NCBI GenBank assembly: GCA_038093975.1
Contig: JBBPTG010000057.1
Span: 62,001 to 126,000, forward strand
Direction of reading: 5' to 3'
DNA length: 64,000 bases
Source: Chalciporus piperatus
Taxonomy: Eukaryota > Basidiomycota > Agaricomycetes > Boletales > Boletaceae
Below are positions 1 through 13,767 of this stretch, one piece after another; the first letter of the stretch is position 1, and each line of letters opens with the position of its first letter. Made by a program: the position numbers and the translations under genes. Under the pieces are notes generated by a model. The model saw nothing but the letters and a program-made list of their open reading frames with translations, had not been told where the DNA came from and made no database searches.

Positions 1-1
1 A

Positions 2-1470
2 ATTACCCGATCACAAACTACCGGTCGTCCGACAGTACGCTGGGGCAAATACGGAAGAGAAAACGATTCGGACGAAGAGCCACGATCAGAACAAAAGATT
101 CAGGCAACCCTCAAACGAGGTTTTGATGCGAGGGCGGTGGATGAAGAAACAGACGAAGATGGCGATCAGGATACCTCATATCAACCGGCAAAGATCCCTA
201 GGATGGAACCAATTCCGTTGGTTCCAACTTCGTCCTCTACAACCCTGGTTGATGAAGCCGAACAACCACCAATGATAGAAGCTACACCTACCCTGCCTTC
301 CATTTCGCCTCCCGCTGGAGAATATACTTTCTTGGATGCTTCATCTAGCTCATTCACTGCAGAGCGACGTGGCCCACGAATACGCACCGCTCCCCCTGTT
401 CCAGTTCCGAATTTAACAAAGAAGAGTCGTGGCCGACGCGTACCGACGGCTGGGGATACAGCCCCAGAAAGCGAGAGCGTAGAGGGCAAAAAGGGAAGAG
501 TTTATGTATGCAAAGTGCAGGATTGTGGCAAGTGTTTCAGCCGTGGCGAGCATTTAAAGAGGCACATCAGATCTATTCACACACACGAGAAACGTAAGTC
601 CGATCGTAACGCTCATCTTCAGCGATGACACGAGCTAATCTTTTCTGATTAGCTTTTAAATGCACCCACCCTTCTTGTGATAAACGTTTCAACCGCAACG
701 ATAATCTCCTCCAGCATTTGCGCGTACACAAGGGTGACAATTCTTCGCAGACGTCCGTAGACTCAGCCTCAGGTCCTGCCGGTGATGATGCTGCGGCTGC
801 AGAGAGTTCATCGACACCACAACGCGCGTCCTCGAAAACTGGCAACACAACACGTCGCGCCACTCGACCGCTTCGCAAGACTAAATCCGCCGCGTCGACG
901 CCACCCATCCCAGCCGATCGTCTGGCTGCGTCGCGAGTTCCAGGACGTAGCCTGCCGCTCCCCCTGCCTCGGACATATTCGATGCCCCCCCTCACTTCGC
1001 TTGCCCCAACATATCATAGCCCAGCAGTTGCCGGGTTCATGAACAACACCAATATTGCCGTGTCTTCTCTCCGCACTGCCATTGATGAAAGCGATGGCGA
1101 ACCCGAGACAGACACTGATGTCGAAGCGCGAGGCAGCCACGAACGGGGCCACGATATCCGTTCATTGTATAGCTTCTCCCGTGGTCTCGGCAAACAGTCT
1201 TTCCGAGACTCGGCATACTCCGTCCGAGAAGCGGGGCAGTCTGAGCAAATGAACGGCAACGTCATGAGCAAGACTGTCACCAGTAGTGCTCGTGACGAGC
1301 ATATGCCAAACGAAGGAGGCATCCAAGCAAATGCTGAGGTGGTCTCGAGTCGTGATTCCGAACCCAGCGCTTTCCAAGCGGAGGCAGAGGCAGATGAACG
1401 CTCGACTGGTATACCATCTGCAGCGCCATCTCCTCCCCCGTCTGCCGTGTCTGTTCAGTCACAAGACTGA
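2..1470 (+). CDS. Msn2/4-like C2H2 zinc-finger transcription factor (5' truncated)
   Basis: Probable nuclear DNA-binding factor of the Msn2/Msn4 stress-regulator type. The frame is open from base 2, so the gene starts before the window. Exon 1 runs to 593, then an intron 594-652 (GTAAGT...TTAG), then exon 2 from 653 to the TGA at 1468-1470. Two adjacent C2H2 fingers span the intron: the first has CKVQDCGKCFSRGEHLKRH, the second CTHPSCDKRFNRNDNLLQH. They are joined by an HEKPF linker that only forms after splicing, which supports the junction. The pattern RxEHLKRHxRSxH then RxDNLxxHxRxH is that of Msn2/4-like factors. The N-terminal part is acidic and proline-rich; the 250 residues after the fingers are low-complexity, rich in Ser, Ala and Pro, and probably disordered. 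The zinc-finger call is firm; target genes and stress role are inference. Confidence 0.9.
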
Positions 1471-2392
1471 GTCAGCACGAGCATCGGGCTCACAGCCTAC
1501 CCACCTCAGGATAGATAATTAACTATTTTTGAACATGTTGATCATCTTCAACGTCGTCGAATCTTCTTTTTTTCCATTGTTCCGTGTGACCCCGTCCATG
1601 TCCGTCTGGTTCGCGCCGTCATTCTGTTCGATCACGATTCTCTTTCTTACGGATGGCTTCTTGCGCGTGTTGTTTGGCTTGCCTTTCCTGCCTCGGTTCT
1701 TAGCCTGTGTCGTTTTCTTATGTGCCATAGTAATTTTTTCTCTCTTTCATACTGCTCTGCTGAGTTTCTTTCCCGGTGATACTTGCTATCGGCCAATTTT
1801 CTTCACGCTACTTACTTTTCAGCTAATCACGAGCTTCGACGGTTAGTCGATGGCCTCCCCCACTTGGCCCCCCCTCACTTTCTTGGTCGGATACAGTCTG
1901 CTATACCTGGAATGTTGTAATACAGATTATTCTGGACACTACTAAGTAGTACTGTTCGGAAATGAGACAACTCCCTCATCATGACGAAGTTCATGGAACG
2001 ACCTTGATGATCTGGGTCGGAACGATGAAATTTAGAAACAATCGCATTAATCGAGTTGAAAAACATGTAAAGAATGCGTGTACATGTTGCGTTCTTGCGT
2101 TGGGTATCGATCGGAAATCTGGGTGGAAAATTGTTCACTTCTCTTCACTTGCAGTAACAAGACTTCCAACGTTGGCCATATGCATGATAACAAGTGGTGC
2201 GTCCACAATACAAATTCATGATCAGTGTGACTAGGAAAGGCAAGTAATACATCGTCGTTCCATCCCGTAGGATGTTCATAGCCTACAAATATCCACTTAA
2301 AGGTCACACGATTTATCGACGGCTTCCACAAGACCGGCGCGCCGACACACGTGGCAGTCGCGATGGCTTGAACGGGGGGGACAGCATCAGAT
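1471..2392. other. Convergent intergenic stretch
   Basis: About 0.9 kb lies between the zinc-finger gene (+) and the dioxygenase-like gene (-), whose 3' ends face each other. The + strand is T-rich around 1530-1800. A short Lys/Arg-rich minus-strand frame (1519-1728) is the complement of this T-rich stretch and shows no family motif. I see no other gene. Confidence 0.6.
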
Positions 2393-3851
2393 CTAGGCCC
2401 ACTTGCGAACGTCATCTTCGGTAGGCCCCGCGGGAACATCGGACGCAGCGAGGTTGCATTGGTGGAAAACGCGGACTTGGTCAGGTTTAAAGGCACCGAC
2501 GACGGTGTGCAAGAGTCCTCGGTTATGGAACAGAACGAGGTCATTCTCTTGCCAATCGTGGGGGTACACGCGCTGTGTGGATGAGTGAGTCGCGTCCTCG
2601 CTATAGGAACGTGCGAGGTTGTCATACTTACTTTAGGCGCAATCCCAGGCCTTTGCATCTTGTAGAGGAGCTCGCGGACCTCAGCGAGATCTTTAATGTG
2701 TGCACCGTCTGGGTAAAGAGCATCCTCCTCGCGTTTTGCGCCTGCAGGGAGAGGCTTGACGATGAGTTCCTGCGCCCCACATGGGTGGACCTGGAAGTGG
2801 AGATCTTCGGTAACAGGGTTTTTCCATAGCTACCACAAAGAGGTATGTTTCAGCGATCTGTCTCTCTGGTTCGCATGGCTCGGCTTACCATAGGGAAAGT
2901 CTTGACCTTGGACTCCTCCCATTTGGGCAGATCATCCAGACGACGCTCGAGGCCTTCGTTCTCAATTCCCAGGCCAGTAGACTTAGCATGCGCGCGAGCC
3001 ATCCAGACGTAAGGATGTGGTGCATACCGCACAGACGTTCTAACTGCCAGACTCTTGTATTTTTGTGGCAGAAGGTTGAACATCGTCTTCCCCGAGACGA
3101 ACGCTGTGGTACCGAGTGGTACGGAAAGCTCATCTCCGAGGGGTCCATCGTCATACCTAACGGTCTGACGATCACCTTTAGGCACCGTGATACCATAAAG
3201 CGTGGTCACGCGAGGTGGGTTATAATCATATAGAGCTGCGTCGATGTGCCATCGGTAGAAGCGGGTGTAACCCTTGGCTTCATCCTCCTCGGATAAGGGG
3301 GTCTTGTGAAAGGTCGTATGGGACGGGTGCACGAGAGTGGCGGTGGCGAGACCTTCGTGATCGGTGACAATACCATTGCCAATGAGCTGCACTTGGGGTA
3401 CACGAGGAATGGTCTTGAGGTCCGGATGAAGGATAGACTCTTTCGTGGACTGCGTCTTGTTGGTTCCATGTCCATACGACTCGGCTGCCGGGTCGAATGC
3501 CTGGGGCGTGATGGGCGCAAGTGATGAGACTCGGGAGGCAGTGTAGAGAGTGGCGAGCAATTTACCTTGGTGAGTGCGTACTGTTGTTCTGGCGTAATAG
3601 TGACGTTGCGGAAAAGGAGAGCGCCATGCTGGGTAGAGTCATAGGGTTGCGCTGATTGAAAACGTGGGGCTCGGGGAGATTAAGATGGAGCTGCTAACCT
3701 TGTAGAGCGCGTCGTGGATCTCAGCAAACTCAGGCTGAGCTGGCGTGAGCTCTCCAGGGTTAACACCCTTCACCTCGCGACCAAAGTCAACATTGGAGGG
3801 GTTCAGAGGATCCGCTGAGGCCAACGGCAAAGGGGTTAATTCGATAGCCAT
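2393..3851 (-). CDS. xanA: TauD-family Fe(II)/2-oxoglutarate dioxygenase, xanthine dioxygenase (XanA)-like
   Basis: Likely a cytosolic alpha-ketoglutarate-dependent xanthine dioxygenase, converting xanthine to urate in purine catabolism. Five exons give 401 residues: 3699-3851, 3566-3628, 2889-3500, 2632-2829 and 2393-2572. All introns are phase 0 GT-AG, and the lengths sum to a clean frame. The iron-binding facial triad is visible: His157 and Asp159 in WHIDAALYD, and the distal His364 in HNRGLLHTVV. Twelve residues after that His is the 2-oxoglutarate-binding Arg (DQVRVFHQ). The segments YRWHIDAALYDYNPPRVT, TTAFVSGKTMF and APHPYVWMARA match my memory of the fungal XanA/Xan1 group rather than taurine dioxygenases. 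The start is the ATG at 3851; the in-frame GTG upstream is ignored. The TauD fold is certain; the substrate is inferred. Confidence 0.82.
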
Positions 3852-4653
3852 GTTGGCTAGTAGATGATTCGCAACCACGGGTTAACGAGTCAACTCGAGC
3901 GAATCGGTTGGACAAAACGTACTGTGTGCGAAAGTTCCTGGAGTTGCAGAGGAAAAAGGCGCTCGGAACAAGGAGGGTCGTTCTAATGCCGGCAGGAGCC
4001 TGAGCATGCCGACCGACCGGCCGGCTAGGCCACAGCTCAAAAAGTTCTATCTTGGCTGTTTTCGGGATTGGACGATAGTACAATGATGCGCATTCCCAAC
4101 GAATACTACAACAATTGGACCGGGGGCGCGCAGTCACTCTCACCTCTCACGGCAAGTAAGAGCCGCTAAGCACCTACTCATACCCGTATTACTAGTATGA
4201 TGAGATAGATATCTGATCATGGTCTTGGTGCTTTTGTCAATTCTGGCCGCCATCCGATTCTTCAAAGTTCGATTCAACAAACCAACACAGTTGGTAGCCA
4301 TGTTGAAGCGAGTCTTGTACCGTCAATTTGTTGCACCCAGAATCTTCTGTATAGCGTTAGTCCTGTAACAAAAATGAGCCTCACCGTTTGTATGGAGATT
4401 AGGGGAACAATCAAAAAGGAAGCATCGTACGTTATTACCTTTTTTGGTCCTTCTGGTAGCCTAACCAAGTTCGGACTCGACTTCCATCACTTGGACGGTT
4501 GGCACTAGGTAGGGTCAGGCAGGCATGGCAGACTCGCAAATACGCCACAGAAAGTCGTCTTCTACCTCTCGAACCGACGACGAAGACGCGCCAAAGGTAA
4601 GACCACTTGAGGAACCCTTGCCGTGTGCAATCATGTAGCATGGTTCATAGCCC
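3852..4653. promoter_or_regulatory. Divergent promoter region
   Basis: An 0.8 kb gap lies between the ATGs of the dioxygenase-like gene (-) and the mannosidase (+). It must hold both promoters. Short minus-strand frames here (3787-4143, 4274-4641) have no recognisable motif and no coherent exon structure. I cannot name any binding site. Confidence 0.5.
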
Positions 4654-7160
4654 ATGAAGACTCGTGCATCCTTCCGAAAGCTTCTTGGTCTGGTTGTTGT
4701 TGCATCAATCTTCGTCCTGTATCAGGTGGGTGAAACGTGAAAAGTGACATGCCCTGTATCTGACATGGATATTGGCACAGTTACGTGGCGTTCGTGAAAC
4801 TGAATCCCATATAAGTGGAGTCAGACTTGGGGTTGTTCCGACATTCGCAGCAGACGAATCAAAACGTGACGCAGTGGTGGAGGCATTCAAGGTACGTCCC
4901 TTTGAATACGCGTCTCTATTTCTTCTCATGTCGATTTTTAGTATGCTTGGTCGGCGTATGGTATGATGTCATCATGTGACGGTTTCCCTCGCTAACCGTC
5001 TCAGAGCGCGATGCTATGGGCGACGATGAATATCATCCTTTGAGTAACACCGGTTCGAACCTAACAAAGGCTGGGGGCATTGGGTATACCGTCGCCGACT
5101 CAATTGATACAATGCTCATCATGGGTCTGCAAGACGAGTACCAGAGGGCAAGATCCTGGATACAGAACCATCTGTCCTTTGATCGTGATGCAGGCTTCAA
5201 CACGTTCGAGGTAAGCTTGTTGAATACCTGGGAATGCAAGGTTTAAGAATAACATGTATGCATCATATTAGACGACAATCCGCGTGTTGGGTGGATTGTT
5301 GGCCGCATATCACCTTTCAGACCAGGACCCCATCTTTCTCGAGAAAGCAAAAGAAATCGGAGACCGTATGACACCTGTCTTTGATACCCCTTCTGGTCTC
5401 CCACTCTCTTCCGTCAACCTTCATCGTCGGGAAGGTATACCTGACCGTGATAACAATGGTCTCGTCAGTACTGCAGAAGCTGCGACGTTGCAGCTCGAAT
5501 TCCGCTATCTCTCGTATCTAACAGACGAGGACATCTACTGGGAGAAGTCCGAAGCGGTACTACCATTTTTATCTATCATGAACTCATTGTCCGTGTTCAT
5601 CAACATCTGTAGGTTATGGCCGTCCTCAAAGCCGCGAGACTCCCACATGGTCTTGTACCCATCTTCGTCGAGTACGTGGCCATAAATCATGGTGTATAAT
5701 TCCCTCTCATCATTTTTTGTGTAGCCCCCAAGATGGTCGTTACAGGATTTCATCTATCCGCCTTGGCTCCCGTGGAGACTCTTACTACGAGTACCTACTG
5801 TGAGTACCTAGGGTTGATTTTCGTTTAATCCAGTTGTTTACTCGTTGCCCACAGAAAACAGTACCTTCAAACTGTGAGTTTCTGAAAATGATGCTCGCCG
5901 ACCTTCTCTGAAGGCATATTTTAGAACCAAACGGAAGATATCTACCGCGAAGTGAGCCTTCGGAAATCATCGAGGCCCTGTTGGAATGCTCATACACGCT
6001 GTAGATGTACGACCATGCGATGACAGGAATTCATGATCAACTCGTAAAGACCAGCATTTCCGGTCAGCTTCTATATACTGCCGAGCTCATTCCGCGTGGA
6101 GGAGACATGTTTGTGCCCAAAGCACTCCTATCATTCTTTAGATCCTCACGTCGCTATTTTGACAGGAACTGGCAGCTGGATCCTAAGCAGGATCATCTTG
6201 TTTGTTTCTTAGGTGGGTCGCTCATGTTGGGAGCGACGACTTCAGGGGCCCTTGTGGACCGTGTTTCTGTCCCTCCGCTCCCCAGCGAGCTCTCTGAGCA
6301 GGCTAAGCGCGATTGGCACACGGGTGTTGAACTCATCAAAACGTGCATGGCAACTCACGAGACAAAAACGTAAGTTATTCTTTCCTGGTTGCCCAATGCC
6401 CATATGCATACCTAATGTTCGCAGTGGACTTTCTCCCGAAATCGTACATTTCCATGTGCCGGGAGACGGCGTGAACGACTGGGCAAATAGGACTGACTGG
6501 TACATCAAGGGATCTCGGTGAGACAATTCCCCGAAAAGCTTACCGATAGACTTGACTCTATCATTTCAAAAATCTTGACAGTCCTGGGCAGATACCTTCC
6601 CTTGACGCGAGATATATATTGCGGTAAGCCTCCTCAAGCTCTACCAAAAAGTGGTATTCATTTGAGTCTTACAGTCCAGAAACGGTCGAATCCCTCTTCA
6701 TCGCCTTCCGACTAACGGGTGATACGTGGTACCGCGACCAGGGCTGGGCTATCTTCCAAGCGATCGAAAAACACTGTCGCGTTCCCACAGGTGGCTATGC
6801 CAGTGTGAGGAACGTGGAAGAGGTTCCTGTTGTGCAGGACGACAAGATGGAGACGTTCATGCTGGTAAGCCCCTTCGTGCCCGGATCGGTTCCCTGTTCA
6901 TAACCAATTCGAACTTGTAGAGCGAGACCCTCAAGTATTTGTACCTGCTATTTTCGGATGCTAGCGTTCTTCCGTTGAACGGTATGTTCCCTAATACAGA
7001 ATCCTCCACTGTCTAACCATTTTGAATCATACTTCAGGATATGTCTTCAATACAGAGGTGCGTTTGGCTCTCCTACTTGGGAAAATGACTCATAAACTAT
7101 TCATGCTAGGCACACCCCCTTCCGATCTTTATGCCTACGATGCAAACAAGGTTCTCATGA
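4654..7160 (+). CDS. GH47 class I alpha-1,2-mannosidase (ER/Golgi type II membrane protein)
   Basis: Trims alpha-1,2-linked mannose from N-glycans in the ER or early Golgi. The N-terminus is MKTRASFRKLLG followed by a hydrophobic stretch (residues about 10-24), fitting a type II signal anchor. Family landmarks appear in order across about 16 exons: AWSAYERDAMGDDEYHPLS, TVADSIDTMLIMGL, RVLGGLLAAYHLS, the QDHLVCFLGGSLML block, DARYILRPETVESL, METFMLSETLKYLYLLF, and the terminal GYVFNTEAHPLPIF. DARYILRPETVESL forms only after joining 6583-6624 to the exons on either side. Several exons are tiny: 4942-4960 (19 nt), 5855-5873 (19 nt) and 5925-5951 (27 nt). The stop is TGA at 7158-7160. The length and short C-terminus fit an Mns1-type trimming mannosidase better than the longer Htm1/EDEM group. 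Some internal exon edges were set by homology. Confidence 0.9.
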
Positions 7161-7631
7161 AACGCTGGGTTCATTTCTCCTGCTCCTTCGCTTTGTAGCG
7201 ATAGATCGGTGGCTTCTCGGAATATTTAAATAATAAATCAAGCCGATGTGGTTCTATGCGCAGCAGCCTGCTGCTCATTAGCTTTTCTGTCACCGAGCAA
7301 ATGTGAAATGATAATCGGCGCTCTTATCGCATTCATTGCTCATTGTGCATTCGCGTTTCCTGAGGACTAACTTGATGAGATGATGGCGGATAAACTGGCC
7401 AGCCAACTTCGCACCCTAATCACGTCCGGCGTATCGTCAATGAAACGAAAACAATCATGGATTAATGGAAAGCTAACTGTCCAAACACTATAAGAGGCTA
7501 GGCAAATTATGTATGTTAGTATGTGGTTATAGCGAATGGATCTAAAACTGAAGGAGAGTCGTCATCAAGTCGTTTCAAAATATAGGTGATAAGATAATCC
7601 ATCATGTCCGTGTGCGGGAGAGGAGAGTCTC
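7161..7631. other. Convergent 3' intergenic stretch
   Basis: About 470 bp lie between the stops of the mannosidase (+) and the unrecognised gene (-). A short self-complementary CAGCAGCCTGCTG sits near 7262. I see no gene. Confidence 0.5.
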
Positions 7632-8271
7632 CTACATCGCACTAGCGACAGCTTGGGCGTACGACTTGCCCTTCCAGGCAGACCCATCGTTCAAGCTAGC
7701 ACGTGTGATGTATTCCCAAGGTTCGTCAGTCTCGGCGTCGTCTAGAGCGATGACGGGCCGGATCGGAGGGATGACTTCAAAGTCGAGGTCTACAAATGCA
7801 GCATCGTTCAGATAAGCGACGCCGGACCCTCCCTTGAAGACGAAAGCACTTACGCTTCGCCTTGATCTTACGAGGCTTCGAGATAAGATCACCCAACGTC
7901 AACGCCATGAACGAGCTCGTGCTAGTTCGGGGTTCCCCCGCTTGTACTGGCCCAGACGCAGCAGAGGTGTGAATGGGCGCCGCCACGTCCGACCCGGTCC
8001 GTTCCTCAGGATCCTCGCCATCCCAGCTCTCCATGCTCAACTTCCGGACGAGCTTGGTTCCATGTGAGACCTTCAACCCCAACACCTTCAGAGCTGCAGC
8101 CTTCTCCTTACGCTCCTTCGTGAGCGCATGCTCTCGCCGCTCCTTGGTACGGTGAAGAGCATGCTCATGAGCGCGCACTTCCTTGGTAGCGGTGCCTTCG
8201 ACGTTGAGGCGGGCAGCGCTCAGTGCGTCATGAGAAGGGTGGGAGGATTTGGTAGATGATGTGGTAGACAT
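7632..8271 (-). CDS. Unrecognised 191-residue protein
   Basis: I do not recognise this family. Exon 1 is 7854-8271 and exon 2 is 7632-7789. The intron 7790-7853 starts GTAAGTGC and ends TTGTAG, with a CTGAAC branch-like site 18 nt upstream of the acceptor. Splicing gives one clean frame of 192 codons. The N-terminal third is Ser/Thr-rich and then charged, with a probable helix (HALHRTKERREHALTKERK). The middle is low-complexity. The C-terminal 50 residues look more ordered, ending with DEPWEYITRASLNDGSAWK and then GKSYAQAVASAM. A TATA-like element sits about 30 bp upstream. No membrane segment or signal peptide is visible. Real coding is supported by the splice sites and the reading-frame change. 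Confidence 0.65.
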
Positions 8272-8302
8272 GAGAGAACGAGAGGAGGCATGGTGTAGCT
8301 CT

Positions 8303-8309
8303 TATATAG
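8303..8309 (-). promoter_or_regulatory. TATA-like element
   Basis: On the minus strand this reads CTATATAAG, about 32-38 bp upstream of the ATG at 8271. It is a plausible TATA box for the 191-residue gene if its 5' UTR is very short. Confidence 0.35.
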
Positions 8310-8795
8310 TTAATGTGGCGTGGTCTGACTCAGGCTCGGGCGCGGGAAGATCCAAGCGCGAGCCGAGGGGCTAACTCACCAAGCAACAAGGATGCTGGAG
8401 CTGAAGGGTGGAATGGGGCGTTGCTTATCAAACATACCAAGGAGGGCTAGCTGAGGACTTACAGCGAATCATTTTGAGACATTTCACAGGACAAAAGCAC
8501 TGGACCTTGACAGTGAGTACCGCGCAGGCACAACGCGAAACAGGTAATTGATCGGCACGTGATCGTTCCATTTATCGTATCTCAAGAACTTCGTCTCTCC
8601 CCGAGAAGGCGCCGATAAACGTGTATCGCGTCAAGCACAGGTTCGAAGACGTGGAACGTTTGCATTCGCCTCGAGAATGAAATTCGTCAGTGCACAATGA
8701 ACACAACAATACATTTGTCTAAGTGGATCGTACTGTAACAACAAGCATTCAGCAACTTCTCTCGGTCGTAAGCTGACTATCGGGTCCATATTTTT
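8310..8795. other. Intergenic stretch with an E-box
   Basis: This lies between the start of the 191-residue gene and the stop of enolase, both on the minus strand. It holds a palindromic CACGTG (8556-8561) in the context ATCGGCACGTGATCG, a candidate bHLH-type site. Nothing else stands out. Confidence 0.35.
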
Positions 8796-10509
<1,714 letters not shown>

Positions 10510-10843
10510 GGTCGAAGTAGCAGAGATGCGAGGCAAGTCGAAGGAGATTGTTTGGCGGATGCAATCTTATACGCGCAATCGCCGTGGGAAATCTGATTAT
10601 CTCCACCTCACCCCCAACCCATCCTCACTGGCCCGGGTATGAGATCAACGAGCTCCTGAAACTGAACCTTGAGCTTGACTGATCATGGAAACGTTTGATT
10701 GTCGCTCGGCGAAAATGCGGTCAAGGCATGCGAATGCACCTTAGATTTTTGCGCATCAGTCGGTCATCAATGAAGCGTTTCAGCAGTCAATTCAGGACCA
10801 CCTCCAGAATGGTTGTAGATACAGCGAGTAACAGCGATATATC
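10510..10843 (-). promoter_or_regulatory. Enolase upstream region
   Basis: This 334 bp region separates the enolase ATG from the stop of NOG2 upstream on the same strand, so it holds the enolase promoter and the NOG2 3' UTR. On the minus strand GTATAAGA occurs at about 10565-10572, a TATA-like element with fitting spacing. Confidence 0.45.
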
Positions 10844-13228
10844 TTAGCGCCGCTTCCGTCCCTCGCTTTTCTTGCCAACAGGTAGCGACTTGAGCAACGC
10901 TGCCTTGGCGCGGTTTTTGTTCTTCACGTTCGCACTCGTGTAAAAGTTTTCGGCCTTTTTCTGCGTAGACGTGAGCAAGAGAACGTAAAATGAGATAAAA
11001 GTGAGAGTGTACTTTGTTGGTCTTCATTCGAGCCTCTTTCGTGGGACGCGCAGGCGACTCTTCGTCCGAAGGAATGTGCTCTACAGCCAAACGATAAGAT
11101 CAACCACATTGCGATGCCAGGGACCGTACCATTAACGGATTGCATGGCTGCCTTTGGGGCTTTGTTACCACCCAACATCGGATCGGCCTCCTCCTTGAAC
11201 ACGTCGTTCCATGACAACTCCTCCTCATTAACTTCGGCCGCGTCCTCCGGTCCCTCTGGGCTTTCCTCCAGAGACCCATCGTCCGGTACGATCTCTTCCT
11301 CGGCATCGCCATCATCCTCCAACGGCTTTATGTCTTCAGCGAGGAACGTGTTCTTTTGCATGATCGACCTGAGGTTCTGCTTGACGCTCATAACCTCCTT
11401 TTCATTTTCTGTTTCCTGTGCTTTTGCCTTACCCTTACCCTTGTTCTTCGCCTTCAATTTCGCCTCGGCCTTGTTTAGTTCCTCAGGTCGCTCAGGAGGA
11501 GGAACGAAAAATGGTATGCGGCCCCTGACCCAATCGGTCAGAATGATTTTGGCAACGCCATCCACATCGGGTTCTCCGCCTTTGAGAAGGCGGCCCTTCA
11601 TCTTCGCCAGTGTATTCAAAAAGTCTTCGGGCTTCCACCCATGAGTCGGGTCGTTTGGATCTGGAAGAGGAACATCATATGTGCGGGATAGATACAGCGG
11701 TTTGACGCGCTGCATAAGCGTAGGTATGTGTTCCGAAGGGGTAGGAAGGGCTTCGACGCGGACGACACCCTTGAGAACTGTCGAGGTTTCTGAGTTGTGC
11801 GCAGATGTGGGGACGATACCAGGGCAGTCTATGAGGTAGATCCGCTTAGTCAGTGTGATATATTGCCAGACCTAGGGGACGACGGGTCAGTCGCATAACT
11901 ATGGTATTGAGAGAGGGATGAACCTTGGTTTCACCGGGTACAGGTGCAACGCGACAGACTTTGCCACTTTTGAGGGTATTTATTACACTACTCTTCCCGA
12001 CGTTGGGGTATCCTACAAAGCCTACAGAAATTTGCTTCTTATCTGAATGAAGCTGCGAGAATTGGCGAAGGAGTTGTATGAGAGAACCCTTGCCAAACGA
12101 GTGGTTGGGTGATGCGTGGAACGCAATCGTGGGGTATTTCGGCGTGAGATGTTGTATGTATCTTGCCTGTCAGAGGTTAGATGGAACACCCGGTGCAGAT
12201 CAAATACGCGAACACTTACTGTGACCCAATTGGGTACCAAATCGCACTTGTTGAGAACGAGGACGACCTGCTTGTGTGCCTTTTCTTTCTTCAAATATTC
12301 TAGCACGGACTCGCACATTGTCCCGAGGGGATCGCGAGCATCCAGAATGTGCAAGATGACGTCCGAAGAATCGATCACTTTATAAAGTTCTCCGTATATA
12401 CGCCGCGAGGTTCCCTTTGCAAAGATAGGCTCGATGTAGTCGGCATGCACAGGTTGGAAATCTCCAACTAGGATTTGTTCCGGTTCCCCTGAGCGTATCG
12501 TCAGCGAAAGAAACAAGAGGTTAAATACAGTTGCACGAACCTGAAGCTCCCGCAACAGGTCCCTCAGTCCGTTCGGCTTCCTCTGCGGCTGCTGCGCCGA
12601 ATTTTCCGAGTTCTTCGAACGTTCCGATGTCCAGCCTTGGTCTCTTTCGCTGGGCTTTGGGCCCAAAGGTCTCACCGAACGGTTCGGTCTCTACGATGTG
12701 TGATCGCTAGCCAGGTTACGTCTTAATTACGACGTGCACATAATCCATGATCAGGACTCACTTTCTGGGTATTCGGGTTAGCTGCATCGTCGAGCAGTGC
12801 CATAGGGAGTTTGTTTCGGCGCAAGAGGACTGAGTACGGGTCATCCTTTTTGGTGGACAGATTCGTCCTAAAGTGATCGAGCGCAGTCTGGGAGATCACC
12901 CTCGTATTACCTGATGAGTTATAGCCATCATGAGCGATTCGATCATAAAACATCTCCAAACGATATAACACGCACCGAACCACCGTCGGTCAGGCTGCAC
13001 ACGCCCTGGCTTAGTCTCGTCTTCTCCTTTCTGGAAGGCAGCTGCCTTGATGATGTTTCCGTCCTTATCCCGGACGGCCTTTCCGCCAGTAAGCATTTTG
13101 GCTTTAGCGACCTGCTTGGCATTGCGGTAGAAGTTCTCTCCTTTGACCTTTTTGAGTGATACATCTTTAGAGGAGGAGGAACGGGTCTTGGGAGATGACC
13201 CAGCCGTCCGTTTCTTCGTTGGCGCCAT
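10844..13228 (-). CDS. NOG2: Nucleolar GTP-binding protein 2 (60S ribosome assembly GTPase)
   Basis: A circularly permuted GTPase that acts on pre-60S particles in the nucleolus and nucleoplasm. The N-terminus [15 protein letters not shown] is basic, followed by [20 protein letters not shown], a typical Nog2 N-terminal segment. The G motifs occur in the permuted order: LNKCDLVP (G4) first, then GYPNVGKS (G1), then LIDCPGIV (G3). [18 protein letters not shown] precedes G4. After the GTPase domain come the [20 protein letters not shown] segment and an acidic, Lys-rich tail ending KKSEGRKRR at the TAA (10844-10846). About nine exons; the [14 protein letters not shown] block bridges an intron near 12.7 kb. 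Confidence 0.95.
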
Positions 13229-13767
13229 GGTGTAGATTGGTTGGTCCTCCTGGGCATGCGCTCAAGCAAAACTCGAAGCATTCCCACGATACCATCTTAA
13301 GCATTTTAACCCCTGAGTATATGTACGAGGAAACGCAAACTACATATCCTCGCTCCGAGTGTCAGTTATCATTCTTCTCGCTCTCTCTAACCTCCGAGAA
13401 CTCGATGGTTTTACATGATAACATCCATGTGAGGCACAATTGCTTCTGATTTTCTGGGCCTCAGATTTACCCTCACATGGTCCTTTTCTCTCCTCACGCG
13501 CACCTGGATGGAATAATTAATCCAGCACTCAAGCTTAGTGATAACTCTATAGATCTTGCTCCGTTTGTGGTGTTCCATCAGATTAGATAGTGCGGGCAGG
13601 CGAGTAGAAAAACACCCGAAGGTCGGCGACGACAGAGATGCGTACGAAACAGACAGTCATGACACGGTCAGAAATTGTATTCCCGATGAACTGGCAACCA
13701 AATAAAATGTGGACGGACTCCCCCTCAGTGAAGAGATCAACTGACACAGTAGCGGCGACACTCCGCG
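13229..13767. other. Upstream region of NOG2 and of a GST pseudogene
   Basis: A stretch of 539 bp with no gene. It carries the promoter of NOG2 (reading left) and whatever is left of the promoter of the broken GST gene (reading right). The part near 13370-13400 is pyrimidine-rich. Confidence 0.45.

Noticed and set aside
1519..1728. Lys/Arg-rich minus-strand frame of 69 codons
   Set aside because: It is the complement of a T-rich 3' flank. The composition explains the basic residues, and no ribosomal or other small-protein motif is seen.
5535..5753. 72-codon minus-strand frame within the mannosidase gene
   Set aside because: It covers an intron and antisense exon of a clear GH47 gene; nothing supports it.
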